Shown here one piece after another: positions 8,464 to 16,284 of a stretch of DNA of 37,262 nucleotides (its first letter is position 1; every line of letters begins with the position of its first letter). The DNA comes from Cohnella phaseoli (GTDB lineage: Bacteria; Bacillota; Bacilli; Paenibacillales; Paenibacillaceae). The notes beneath the pieces are model-generated. The model was not told where the DNA came from, made no database searches, and saw nothing but the letters and a program-made list of their open reading frames with translations. The stretch spans positions 1-37,262 of the forward strand of contig NZ_QRDZ01000056.1 of assembly GCF_003386235.1 (NCBI RefSeq). Reading direction: 5' to 3'. The position numbers and the translations under genes were made by a program.

Positions 8464-8483
8464 TTGCGAGAACGTTCTCGCAA
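8464..8483. promoter_or_regulatory. LacI-type operator O1, perfect 20-bp palindrome
   Basis: TTGCGAGAACGTTCTCGCAA is a perfect inverted repeat with the central CG typical of LacI/GalR operators. It lies 20 bp before the TTG start of the LacI-type gene, downstream of the predicted promoter, where a bound repressor would block elongation. A related site lies at 8669-8688. Confidence 0.8.
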
Positions 8484-8548
8484 CTTTGTCAAAAAAATAT
8501 CGGCATGCCGACTGTGGTTTTTTGACCCCTTTTTATAGTCCTTAATGA

Positions 8549-8563
8549 TGATTGCGTTTACAA
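8549..8563 (-). promoter_or_regulatory. cre site (CcpA binding) at the start of the LacI operon
   Basis: On the minus strand TTGTAAACGCAATCA fits the cre consensus WTGNAANCGNWNNCW at every fixed position. It begins six to seven bases after the -10 box of the predicted promoter (8569-8597), that is at about the transcription start, where CcpA would repress the operon when preferred sugars are present. Confidence 0.7.
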
Positions 8564-8568
8564 ACGAC

Positions 8569-8597
8569 ATATTACATTAAAAAAACGCCCTTTTCAA
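8569..8597 (-). promoter_or_regulatory. Predicted SigA-type promoter of the LacI sugar operon
   Basis: On the minus strand: -35 TTGAAA (8592-8597), 17-base spacer, -10 TAATAT (8569-8574). The -35 box lies inside the stem of the terminator of the ger operon. Transcription would start near 8562 and give a leader of about 120 bases containing the cre site and operator O1. Boxes match five and four of six consensus bases, so this is a good but not certain call. Confidence 0.5.
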
Positions 8598-8600
8598 GGC
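8579..8600 (-). terminator. Rho-independent terminator of the first ger operon
   Basis: On the minus strand GCCTT-GAAA-AGGGC (8587-8600) forms a short stem with a GNRA-like tetraloop, followed by G and seven T residues (8579-8585). It lies about 115 bp beyond the stop of the last ger gene (8714). Confidence 0.65.
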
Positions 8601-8668
8601 CCAAATCGAAAATAATTATTATCCAATTTCCACCATACGCCGACTTTCTGCGTCTTTCCAAGGAAAAA

Positions 8669-8688
8669 TTGAGCAAACGTTCTCTCAA
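8669..8688. promoter_or_regulatory. Second LacI-type operator-like site O2
   Basis: TTGAGCAAACGTTCTCTCAA is an imperfect palindrome (8 of 10 paired positions) sharing AACGTTCTC with O1. Its centre is about 205 bp from that of O1 and it lies upstream of the predicted promoter, so the pair could support repression by DNA looping. It sits in the untranslated 3' region of the ger operon. Confidence 0.5.
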
Positions 8689-8713
8689 ATTGTTCGCCGT
8701 AGATTCTCCCTTC

Positions 8714-8902
8714 CTATTCCGTTCCCTGTTCATTACGCTTTTCACCGGTTTGCTCCCCGCGCTTCCAGGCAGGGTCTCCGTACCGATGGAGCGCCCTGTT
8801 AATTGTATACACGATCCAAGGGACAATGGCCGATAGCGCCGCATTGACCAGCACCGACGCCGTAGGCACCCGGTCGGACAACATCTTGATCAATGCATAC
8901 AT
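8714..8902 (-). CDS. Small membrane protein of the ger operon (62 residues)
   Basis: A short protein with one clear hydrophobic segment (about residues 14-33, VPTASVLVNAALSAIVPWIV) and a charged C-terminal tail (WKRGEQTGEKRNEQ). The ATG at 8902 follows the stop of the gerAC-type gene by 2 bp and has a GGGGGAATAGCG ribosome binding site, so it belongs to the operon. I do not recognise a named family with confidence; small membrane proteins encoded at the end of ger operons (GerD-independent fourth subunits) have been described in Bacillus relatives, and this could be one. Function would then be to modulate the germinant receptor in the spore inner membrane. Confidence 0.7.
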   Translation of the reverse strand: MYALIKMLSDRVPTASVLVNAALSAIVPWIVYTINRALHRYGDPAWKRGEQTGEKRNEQGTE

Positions 8903-8904
8903 CG

Positions 8905-10065
8905 CTATTCCCCCTTCGGCCGCACCCGATCGATTGCGCCGATAATTCTCATTTTCGTATTCACCTTTACAAGGACGCGGCACTTTGAGAACAACTGCTC
9001 TCCGCCTTCCCAGTCGTTCTTAATCTTTTGCCATGCGCGATAGTGATTTTCGTTCAAATAATCGCTCAGGCCGATCGCATCCGCCTTATATTGCTTCTGA
9101 AGTTTGTTCAGCACATCGTACATAAGCGCTTGGATTTTGTCGTTCACCCGATGTTCGACCTCCCGTATAACCTGGGGATCGAGCAGATCGACCTCCGAAT
9201 ACGACTCTCCGATATTGCCTTCCACTTTTACGCTAACCGTAAACTCCGGCGCCTTGGAATCGGACACCTTCGCGCTTATCTTTCTGCTCGCGCTTTTGAC
9301 CTCGAACAGCACGAGTCCGCCTCCCATTTCGATCTCGAGCGCCCCCGCCCGGATCGTGCCGCTGAAGTAGTTTTTGGCCGAGGTTTCCTCGCCGTCCAGA
9401 AATCCCTTCATCTTCTTGTCGCTGCCGAACACGGCCGCGCCGCTCAGCGACACCTTATCGTCTCGTTGAGAAATTTCGGGAATGGCAAATCCATGATCCT
9501 CCAGCAGAAAACGGTGAACGAGCCCCATTGTAGCCGGGGGTACGATCGACTCGCTTTTGTCCGGATTTTCCGAGGTTGAATTGATATATTGCACGGGAAG
9601 CGTCTCGATGGGCGGTTTGATCTCCAGCAGCTTCTTCGCTTGGCCGGACGAGATCATTACCTTCGCCGCCCTCCTCATCTCCGGGTCGCGGACAAACAGG
9701 TCTAGTACCTCCTGAATCTTTCCGGAGCGAGCCAGCGTTTCCGATACGATAATAATTTTGTTATGCTCCAGATAGGGAGGCCGGCTCGTTTCGTTGGACA
9801 TTTTGCGAGCAGCTTTAAAAAGCGTCATTCCAGAGGCCGTGACATTCTGAAAAGCTTTAGCCGACGGATGCCCCCCGCCCGCCGACTTGCCCTGCATGGC
9901 GCTGGGAACGACGAATTGAAACGTCAGCTCGTATGCGCCGTTCTCCCCTTCGTCGATCGCGGAGCCGACCACGAAGCCCCGGTCTTCGATCTCCACCCGA
10001 TCCCAGCATCCGGCGAGCAGGGCCAGCAGCGTCAACGCCAATGCGTTTCTAAGAAACACGCTCAT
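8905..10065 (-). CDS. Spore germination lipoprotein, Ger(x)C family
   Basis: C subunit of a nutrient germinant receptor. The 386-residue precursor begins with a lipoprotein signal ending LLALLAGC (Cys20) followed by WDRVEIEDRGFVV, the hallmark of GerAC proteins, and continues through the three-domain GerAC fold (DLFVRDPEMRRAAKVMIS, FLLEDHGFAIPEI, then a C-terminal domain with ADAIGLSDYLNENHYRAW). The ATG at 10065 has a GGAGGG site and overlaps the gerAB-type gene by 17 bases; the frame remains open upstream but that stretch is antisense-like, Cys/Ser/Arg-rich and lies within gerAB. It should sit on the outer face of the spore inner membrane with the A and B subunits. Confidence 0.93.
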   Translation of the reverse strand: MSVFLRNALALTLLALLAGCWDRVEIEDRGFVVGSAIDEGENGAYELTFQFVVPSAMQGKSAGGGHPSAKAFQNVTASGMTLFKAARKMSNETSRPPYLEHNKIIIVSETLARSGKIQEVLDLFVRDPEMRRAAKVMISSGQAKKLLEIKPPIETLPVQYINSTSENPDKSESIVPPATMGLVHRFLLEDHGFAIPEISQRDDKVSLSGAAVFGSDKKMKGFLDGEETSAKNYFSGTIRAGALEIEMGGGLVLFEVKSASRKISAKVSDSKAPEFTVSVKVEGNIGESYSEVDLLDPQVIREVEHRVNDKIQALMYDVLNKLQKQYKADAIGLSDYLNENHYRAWQKIKNDWEGGEQLFSKCRVLVKVNTKMRIIGAIDRVRPKGE

Positions 10066-11164
10066 TTCCTTCAACCCTCCGCAGCTTCGCCGCCCCGAGC
10101 AACAGCGCCGGGAGCACCCAGCCGATCGCGATTCCGGCGTAGCTGATCCACTTCCCGAACACATCGATTTCCGTTATGCCTTGGGGCTGCATAGCGACAA
10201 GATAAATTAACGGACACAGCGCGATGATATACGTCATTCTTTCCGGCTTGGGAAATACGGTCTTCAGGGCGACAATCGTCACATCGAAGGCCATAGCCGC
10301 TGTATTAAACAGCGTGACGACCCATAACGTAAAGAAGATGGACTCGAACCTCTCGAAGAACCCTCCCGGAATTTCGACCTGCTTCGCCAGTTCGGCCGTC
10401 GGATACAGCGTATTCTTCGTCACCTCGGAGCCGAAAATTCCGATCACGAATACGAACACGATCAGATAGGTCAGGAGCGGAACCGTCAAGCCGCCGAGAA
10501 CCGCCTTTTTAATCGTTTTCGGCCGGTTGATCAATGCGTTATAGAATAAAAAGATTTCGAAGCCCAGGAAGGAAAACACCGTGCCTCTCCCTCCATTCAG
10601 AAGGTCCTTCCAATCGGTGACGAACAAAGGCTTAAGATTGTGAATGTTGAAAAACGGAATATTCATCGCCAGGACGCCGAGCACGATCAATAACACAAGA
10701 GGCAAGAAAATCAGGTTCAGACGGAGCAAGGCCGAGCTCGGCCCCGCCACCCCGTAAGCCAGCACGAACAGAAAAAACAGGCAGATCGCTTCCTCCGGCG
10801 TCCGATCGAACAGATACTGCTTGGAGATGTTAGCCAGTCCCCTCGTCTCGTAGCCGACGAACAGAAACGTATAGCAGGCGAACATCACGACGACAACGTT
10901 AGCCGTCGCTCGATTCGTCACCGCCTTCGTCATATCTTTAAGCCCCATCTTCGGGAACCGCATGCACAGGGAAGCGATCACCCAACCAAATGCCAATGCC
11001 ACGGCCCCTCCAAGCACGAGCGATATCCAACCGTCCGAGGATTCCGTCATTTCGGCCAACGAGCGCGGAAGCGTCAGGACGCCGAAGCCGATCACCATGT
11101 TGCTGACTCCGTACGTCACCTCGGCCGTCCCGATCTCCCGGTCTCCGTATTCGAATGATTTCAT
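10049..11164 (-). CDS. Spore germination permease, GerAB family
   Basis: B subunit of the germinant receptor, 371 residues, with about ten membrane segments of the amino acid/polyamine transporter type (APC superfamily). The N-terminus TAEVTYGVSNMVIGFGVLTLPR is typical of GerAB, where the first helix helps to form the ligand pocket. The ATG at 11164 overlaps the TGA of the gerAA-type gene (ATGA), showing translational coupling. In known receptors this subunit recognises the germinant; which nutrient cannot be told here. Confidence 0.93.
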   Translation of the reverse strand: MKSFEYGDREIGTAEVTYGVSNMVIGFGVLTLPRSLAEMTESSDGWISLVLGGAVALAFGWVIASLCMRFPKMGLKDMTKAVTNRATANVVVVMFACYTFLFVGYETRGLANISKQYLFDRTPEEAICLFFLFVLAYGVAGPSSALLRLNLIFLPLVLLIVLGVLAMNIPFFNIHNLKPLFVTDWKDLLNGGRGTVFSFLGFEIFLFYNALINRPKTIKKAVLGGLTVPLLTYLIVFVFVIGIFGSEVTKNTLYPTAELAKQVEIPGGFFERFESIFFTLWVVTLFNTAAMAFDVTIVALKTVFPKPERMTYIIALCPLIYLVAMQPQGITEIDVFGKWISYAGIAIGWVLPALLLGAAKLRRVEGNERVS

Positions 11165-12693
11165 ATCCTCTTTCCTCTCTTGTTTGCCCGGTTAATATTT
11201 TTGGTCTGCATAAATTCGGGTCTCTTCGTTAAAAAAGTCACCGGGAAGCGGACGACCAGATCCCTCCAATCGTTAAGGAATATCGGCGCGAACGGCGAGG
11301 AATAAGGCATTCCGAAGCTTCTCAGCCTGACGAGATGGATACTGATCACGATAAAAGCCAGAATGATGCCGAACAGCCCCAGAACGGCGGCAGCCAGCAT
11401 CGTCGCGAATCTCAGCATGCGAAAAGCAATTCCGGCGCTATAGGACGGAATAGCGAACGAGGAGATGGCCGTGACGGCGACAACGATCACCATGATCGGA
11501 CTGACAACCCCGGCCTGAACGGCCGCTTCTCCGATAACGAGGCCGCCTACGATGCCGATCGTCTGACCGATGGGCTTCGGCAGACGTACGCCGGCCTCCC
11601 GCAGAAGCTCCAGCGTCCCCTCCATCAACAGCGCCTCGATGACTGCCGGGAAAGGCACGCCTTCCCGCGCCGCAGCAATCGAGAACGCCAGCTTAAATGG
11701 GATCATCCCTTGATGGAACGATACGAGAGCAATATAAATAGCCGGGAAGAAAAGCGCGATAAATACCGCAACATAACGTAAAAGCCGAATCAGCGATCCG
11801 ATCAGCCAGCGCTCGTAATAATCCTCCGGAGATTGGATAAGCGCCACGAAGGTCGTCGGCAGTATGAGAGCGAACGGCGTCCCTTCCAGCATAATCGCCG
11901 CTTTGCCCTGCAGCAGAGCCGCCCTGACCTTGTCCGGCCGCTCCGTATGGAGCAGCTGCGGGAACGGCGACAGGAAGCTGTCCTCAATCCACTGCTCGAC
12001 AAAACCCGATTCGGGCGCGTCGTCGATATCGATCGACTCCAGCCTTCTTTGCGCTTCCTCTACGATGCTGGGATGAATAATCCCCTGAATATAGGTCAAA
12101 ATAAGCGTTTTGCGCGAGCGTCTTCCAATCGTGTAAGAGACGAAACGCAGATTGATATCGCGAATGCCGCGGCGAATCAGGCCGACGTTGGTTTCCACCT
12201 TCTCAGTAAAGCCTTCCCGCGGACCCCTGACCAGAGCTTCCGTAGGCGGCTCTTCGACGCTCCGTTCCTTCCAGTTCTGAGTGCCGATGATCAGGGCGTC
12301 GTCCGCGCCTTCTAGAAACATAACGGTATCCCCGTAAAGGACCGCTTGGACGATATCGCTCCACAGCGCGGCCTCTATCACTTGGGATACCGACATCGTC
12401 TCGTTCCGAAGCCCGCCGATCACTTCGGATACGTCCAATTCCGGAGCCTCTTCCCCGTAACGTCCCGCCTTCAAAACTTGCCGAATGATTTGATCGTCGA
12501 TCACCGCCTTGTCGGACAAGCCGGAGAGAAAGACGAGAGCGCAGCTCCTCTTGCCCCCGCCGATCGTCACGATGCGAGTCAGCAGATCGGACGGATCGCC
12601 GAGCAGCCGGCGGATGTAGCCGATATTTTCCTGCATATCCCGAGAAATGACGGCGGATGAGGACTGTCGATCATCGCTTGCGTTGTCGCTCAA
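11161..12693 (-). CDS. Spore germination protein, GerAA family
   Basis: A subunit of the germinant receptor, about 510 residues: a large soluble N-terminal domain (to about residue 280) and then several membrane segments. Family marks are SVEEPPTEALVRGPREGFTE, NVGLIRRGIRDINLRF, and the membrane region with EALLMEGTLELLREAGVRLP and the IGQTIGIVGGLVIGEAAVQAG stretch. Start: an ATG at 12699 lies only two bases from the GGAGG site, whereas a TTG two codons later (12693) is eight bases away, so TTG is preferred here. First gene of the operon; a forespore (SigG) promoter is expected in 12700-12902 but I found no convincing match. Confidence 0.92.
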   Translation of the reverse strand: MSDNASDDRQSSSAVISRDMQENIGYIRRLLGDPSDLLTRIVTIGGGKRSCALVFLSGLSDKAVIDDQIIRQVLKAGRYGEEAPELDVSEVIGGLRNETMSVSQVIEAALWSDIVQAVLYGDTVMFLEGADDALIIGTQNWKERSVEEPPTEALVRGPREGFTEKVETNVGLIRRGIRDINLRFVSYTIGRRSRKTLILTYIQGIIHPSIVEEAQRRLESIDIDDAPESGFVEQWIEDSFLSPFPQLLHTERPDKVRAALLQGKAAIMLEGTPFALILPTTFVALIQSPEDYYERWLIGSLIRLLRYVAVFIALFFPAIYIALVSFHQGMIPFKLAFSIAAAREGVPFPAVIEALLMEGTLELLREAGVRLPKPIGQTIGIVGGLVIGEAAVQAGVVSPIMVIVVAVTAISSFAIPSYSAGIAFRMLRFATMLAAAVLGLFGIILAFIVISIHLVRLRSFGMPYSSPFAPIFLNDWRDLVVRFPVTFLTKRPEFMQTKNINRANKRGKRI

Positions 12694-12902
12694 GAACATC
12701 TCCTCCCAGCACTTGGTTCACATTTCCTTTTACTATGTCCAATCGTCTTTCCATTAACCGTAACCTTCCATTTCCGCTCCCCCAGGAAAAAAATACAGCC
12801 GCTCGCGAATACCGCTGACGCATGTTATTTGTTATCATTTAGAAAGCCCTTTCACCCAAAGACAGATCAGAGAGAGACGCAAATATCAGGGGGAGTTCAT
12901 TC

Positions 12903-15209
12903 ATGAATACAGAGAAACAGCGCGGTAGCATGAAGGTGTGGATTCATTTCTTCGCTCCTTACGGCATTCTGCTGGTCGGATTTCTGGCCGTTGCCCTATA
13001 CGCCTACGACAGAACGTCAACTTTAGTGGAAAATAACTCCAAAGAAACGGCTTATACGGTCATGCAGCAGACAAAGGAAATTATGGATCGCCGGTTCGAG
13101 GAGCTGGAGACGATCGCCGAGCAGGTGTCCAGCTCCCCCAAGGTGCTGAGCTTTCTCTACGTCGACAAGCCGTTCTACGGCACGAATCCGGTTCGCATCC
13201 TGGAGCTCCGTACCGCTCTGTTCGACTATCCCTTGTTTAATCATTTCATTTTGGATTACTACGTCGCGTATCCACGCAGCGGAGCCGTCGTCTCTCCGGA
13301 CAGCTCCCATTCGCTGCGGCAATTTTACGATCTGGAATTCCGATACGCCGAGCAAACCTATGAGGAATGGGCGGACGGACTCACGGAATCCGCGGGCCGC
13401 AAAACGTTCCTGCCCGGCCAGCCCGCCGTTTATCGGGGCAAGCTCCATTCCGTCGTCTCCTATATGCAGTCGTTCGGAACCCGGGACCGGCCCGGCGTCG
13501 TTCTGATGCTGATCGACGACAATCAAATCCGCAGCCTGCTCCACAAGCTGGATTCGAGCAACGGAGGCTTCGCCTTTATCGCCGACGCCAAAGGGGACAT
13601 TATCAGTCGCATCGGCTCGGACGCCGACATCGGCGGGGTGAAGGATCTGCCAGACGGCTTCTCCCAGTTGAATATCGAGGGCAGCAGCATGCTGGTCACG
13701 AAGACGACGTCCCGCTACAACGGCTGGACGTACGTATCGGCGCAGCCCGAATCCTATGTGCTTCAGCAAGTGCACTATTTTAAAGAATTGATCCTGACGA
13801 TTATTCTGCTCGGTCTCGGCTTCGGCCTGCTGGCCGCCCTGCTGTTCTCTTACCGCAACAGTCGACCGCTCTGGATGCTGCTGCGCGTTCTGCCCAGCCA
13901 GCGCTTCGGCGGCGGAGAAGCTGCCTCTCAGCGCAACGCCTGGGATCAGATCCGTACCTCCGTCGTCAGCCTGGTCCACAGCAACGATTTTCTGTCCGAG
14001 AAGATGGAACAGCAGGTTCCGCTCATTCGCAGCGGCTTTTACGATCGGCTGCTTCGGGGCCACTACTTGTCCAACAAAGACATCGCCGTCGCCATGGAGC
14101 ATTCCCGGCAAGCCTGGGAGGGCGGCCGCTTCTCCGTCGGCATTCTCGTCATCTCCGGCTATGACGGCACGTATAACGAAGCGATGCTCACCGAGCTGGA
14201 CTTTCGCAAGATCGCCATTCGGGATATTATCGTCAAAAGCTTCGGCCGAACGATCTCGACTCACGATCTCGGCGAAAACCAGATCGGCCTGTTGTTCAAC
14301 GACGACTCGGATTCCCCTGAAGCTTTTCTCGATGAAATCCGGCGCATGCTCAAGGAGCTCCAAAACCGCATAGCCGCCGCTTTAAACGTGCAAACCTACG
14401 CGGCAGTCGGCGGTTGTTACCTGGAGATGACCGAGATCAGCCGCTCATACGAGGAAGCCCGTCTGCTGCTGCAGCGAGCCAGCTGGTCCGAGGAGCGCAC
14501 GATCGTCGCGCAGGACGACGAGATCAGCCCGACTACGCTGCCGGCTTACTATTACCCGCCGGACGTGGAGCAACGGCTCATTAATCTCGTCAAATCGGGC
14601 AGCGTATCGGAAACCGAGGCGCTGCTCGGCCAAATTCGCGAGAACAATCTCGATCAGCCGAATTTGCCGGCCGCCATCGGCAAAATTCTCGTGAATGAAA
14701 TGACCGGCACGCTCCTGAAGTGCCTCGAGCAGGCCGGAACGGAGGCGGATCGACAGCACGAGATGATTCATACGGCGCTGCTCGCCCCGGAAGCCGGACG
14801 TGCGGCTAAGCTGGCGTTCGGCCAGTTGTCGGACGCCTTCCTGCATCTCTGCCGCGGCCAGCACGACCGGAAGAAGAGCCATAACAATCAGCTTAAAGTC
14901 GACTTGATCCGCTATCTCGACGAACACTATATGCAGACCGACTTGAGCCTAACTACCTTGGCCGATCGCTTCAACACATCGGAAGCGTACATTTCTTACT
15001 TTTTCAAAGAACAGACCGGCGTGAATTTCTCCGACTACTTGGAGAACGTGCGCATGGGCCATGCCAAGCGAATGCTGGTCGAGAGCGACATGCCCGTCAG
15101 CGAAATCTCCGCCTGGGTCGGTTACTACTCCCTCAACTCGTTCAGCCGCGCCTTCAAAAGGTCCAACGGCCTTAGCGCCACGGAGTTCCGCCGTAATTCC
15201 CGCGGCTGA
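12903..15209 (+). CDS. Membrane-bound AraC-family transcriptional regulator
   Basis: A 768-residue one-component regulator of the kind common in Paenibacillus. A membrane segment at about residues 12-32, an extracellular sensor region to about 285, a second membrane segment at about 293-316, a cytoplasmic linker, and an AraC-type double helix-turn-helix at about 665-765 (LTTLADRFNTSEAYISYFFK, then MPVSEISAWVGYYSLNSFSR). The ATG at 12903 has an AGGGGGAG site. It is followed by two LplB/YtcP-type permeases and a lipoprotein, the usual target of such regulators, so it probably senses an oligosaccharide outside the cell and activates that transporter. It is divergent from the ger operon. Confidence 0.93.
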   Translation: MNTEKQRGSMKVWIHFFAPYGILLVGFLAVALYAYDRTSTLVENNSKETAYTVMQQTKEIMDRRFEELETIAEQVSSSPKVLSFLYVDKPFYGTNPVRILELRTALFDYPLFNHFILDYYVAYPRSGAVVSPDSSHSLRQFYDLEFRYAEQTYEEWADGLTESAGRKTFLPGQPAVYRGKLHSVVSYMQSFGTRDRPGVVLMLIDDNQIRSLLHKLDSSNGGFAFIADAKGDIISRIGSDADIGGVKDLPDGFSQLNIEGSSMLVTKTTSRYNGWTYVSAQPESYVLQQVHYFKELILTIILLGLGFGLLAALLFSYRNSRPLWMLLRVLPSQRFGGGEAASQRNAWDQIRTSVVSLVHSNDFLSEKMEQQVPLIRSGFYDRLLRGHYLSNKDIAVAMEHSRQAWEGGRFSVGILVISGYDGTYNEAMLTELDFRKIAIRDIIVKSFGRTISTHDLGENQIGLLFNDDSDSPEAFLDEIRRMLKELQNRIAAALNVQTYAAVGGCYLEMTEISRSYEEARLLLQRASWSEERTIVAQDDEISPTTLPAYYYPPDVEQRLINLVKSGSVSETEALLGQIRENNLDQPNLPAAIGKILVNEMTGTLLKCLEQAGTEADRQHEMIHTALLAPEAGRAAKLAFGQLSDAFLHLCRGQHDRKKSHNNQLKVDLIRYLDEHYMQTDLSLTTLADRFNTSEAYISYFFKEQTGVNFSDYLENVRMGHAKRMLVESDMPVSEISAWVGYYSLNSFSRAFKRSNGLSATEFRRNSRG

Positions 15210-15242
15210 TTCTAAACAATTGAATAGTCTATGAATACGGAA

Positions 15243-15257
15243 TAAAAGCGCTTACAA
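15243..15257 (-). promoter_or_regulatory. cre-like site overlapping the transporter promoter
   Basis: On the minus strand TTGTAAGCGCTTTTA matches the cre consensus at all fixed positions but one (T for C near the end); the core AAGCGCTT is palindromic. It covers the -35 box at 15251-15256, so CcpA binding would exclude RNA polymerase. Confidence 0.6.
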
Positions 15258-15280
15258 GCCAATCTAAATTCGTGCATAAT
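15251..15280 (+). promoter_or_regulatory. Predicted promoter of the LplB/YtcP-type transporter operon
   Basis: -35 CTTACA (15251-15256), 18-base spacer, -10 CATAAT (15275-15280) preceded by TG. The weak -35 box fits a promoter that needs an activator such as the AraC-type protein encoded just upstream. It overlaps the cre-like site. Confidence 0.45.
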
Positions 15281-15375
15281 CCTTGATTTTGTCAGCTTTA
15301 CGGTTAGCCCCTCCCCCCTCTATACTTCGAATCACCGGCCGGCAACACCAAGTCTTAAGCCGAGGGGGATGGCAA

Positions 15376-16284
15376 CTGAAAACATTGACCGATGTAAGGA
15401 AAGGCTGGCAACTGTATGCGCTGTTCGCTCTACCGCTTCTTTACATCATCGTATTCAAATACGTACCGATGTTTGGAAACGTTATCGCGTTTAAGCAATT
15501 CACTGTCACCAAAGGCATGTTCGGAAGTCCATGGGTCGGCTTCGACCATTTCGAGCGTTTCTTTAATTCCTACGAATTTTGGAGATTGCTCAGAAATACG
15601 CTGTCCATCAGCGTCTACACTCTCATTGCCAGCTTTCCTTTTCCGATTCTGTTGGCGTTGGGATTGAATTACGTCAAAAACGAGCGGTTCAAAAAAACCG
15701 TACAAATGGTTACCTACGCGCCTTATTTCATCTCATTGGTTGTCGTGGTCGGTTTGCTATTCCAGTTTCTCGACCCTCGGACCGGCATTGTCAACTCGCT
15801 CCTGGGCTGGTTCGGCGTTGATCCGATCAATTTCATGGGGCAAGCGGGCATGTTTCAATCGATCTATGTTTGGTCCCACGTCTGGCAGAACGTCGGCTTC
15901 GCCTGCATTATCTATTTGGCGGCATTGGCCGGAATCGATCCTTCGCTTCACGAGGCGGCCGTCATGGACGGCGCGAGCAAAATCCAGCGCATGCGCCATA
16001 TCGACCTGCCGGGCATTATGCCGATTGCCGTCATTCTGCTTATCTTGAACACGGGTCAGATTATGGAGACCGGCTTCGAGAAAATTTTGCTGATGCAAAA
16101 CGCGTTGAATTTGCGGGCCTCAGAGGTTATCGATACGTACGTGTACAAAATCGGCCTCGTTTCGCAAGCGCTTAACTTCTCGTATGCCACCGCTATCGGC
16201 CTGTTCAAAGCCGTGATCGGCTTCGTGCTGCTCATCGTCGTGAATCAAACGGCCAAGAAAGTGGGGCAAGAAAGCCTATGGTAA
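15376..16284 (+). CDS. Oligosaccharide ABC transporter permease, LplB/UgpA type
   Basis: First of two permeases of a CUT1-type importer, about 302 residues with six membrane segments. The inner-loop EAA motif that contacts the ATPase is EAAVMDGASKIQRMRHIDLP; the N-terminus KGWQLYALFALPLLYIIVFK is standard for the LplB group. Start: the frame has no ATG near the expected N-terminus. CTG at 15376 lies seven bases after a GAGGGGG site; TTG at 15385 gives the best family length but is 16 bases away, and a TTG at 15283 would add an unlikely 31-residue extension. I chose CTG, with doubt. No ATPase gene is nearby, as usual; a shared MsmX-type ATPase is expected to power it. Confidence 0.88.
   Translation: MKTLTDVRKGWQLYALFALPLLYIIVFKYVPMFGNVIAFKQFTVTKGMFGSPWVGFDHFERFFNSYEFWRLLRNTLSISVYTLIASFPFPILLALGLNYVKNERFKKTVQMVTYAPYFISLVVVVGLLFQFLDPRTGIVNSLLGWFGVDPINFMGQAGMFQSIYVWSHVWQNVGFACIIYLAALAGIDPSLHEAAVMDGASKIQRMRHIDLPGIMPIAVILLILNTGQIMETGFEKILLMQNALNLRASEVIDTYVYKIGLVSQALNFSYATAIGLFKAVIGFVLLIVVNQTAKKVGQESLW

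Noticed and set aside
8484..8489. TTGACA on the minus strand as a -35 box for the LacI operon
   Set aside because: No acceptable -10 box 16-18 bases further on; that region is operator O1. The boxes at 8569-8597 fit better.
8500..8511. TCGGCATGCCGA followed by T7 on the minus strand as a terminator
   Set aside because: With a loop of four bases the stem is only four to five pairs, too weak for a terminator; at most an attenuator in the leader.
10066..10164. Upstream extension of the first GerAC-type protein
   Set aside because: The added residues are Cys/Ser/Arg-rich, lie inside the gerAB-type gene and would precede the lipoprotein signal.
12700..12902. Forespore SigG promoter for the first ger operon
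   Set aside because: CATAGTA on the minus strand resembles a SigG -10 box, but no matching -35 box was found at the right distance, so it is not listed.
13023..14363. Open frame of 446 codons on the minus strand opposite the AraC-type regulator
   Set aside because: Antisense shadow: the plus-strand protein has clear domains and a good start site; the antisense product has no recognisable motif.
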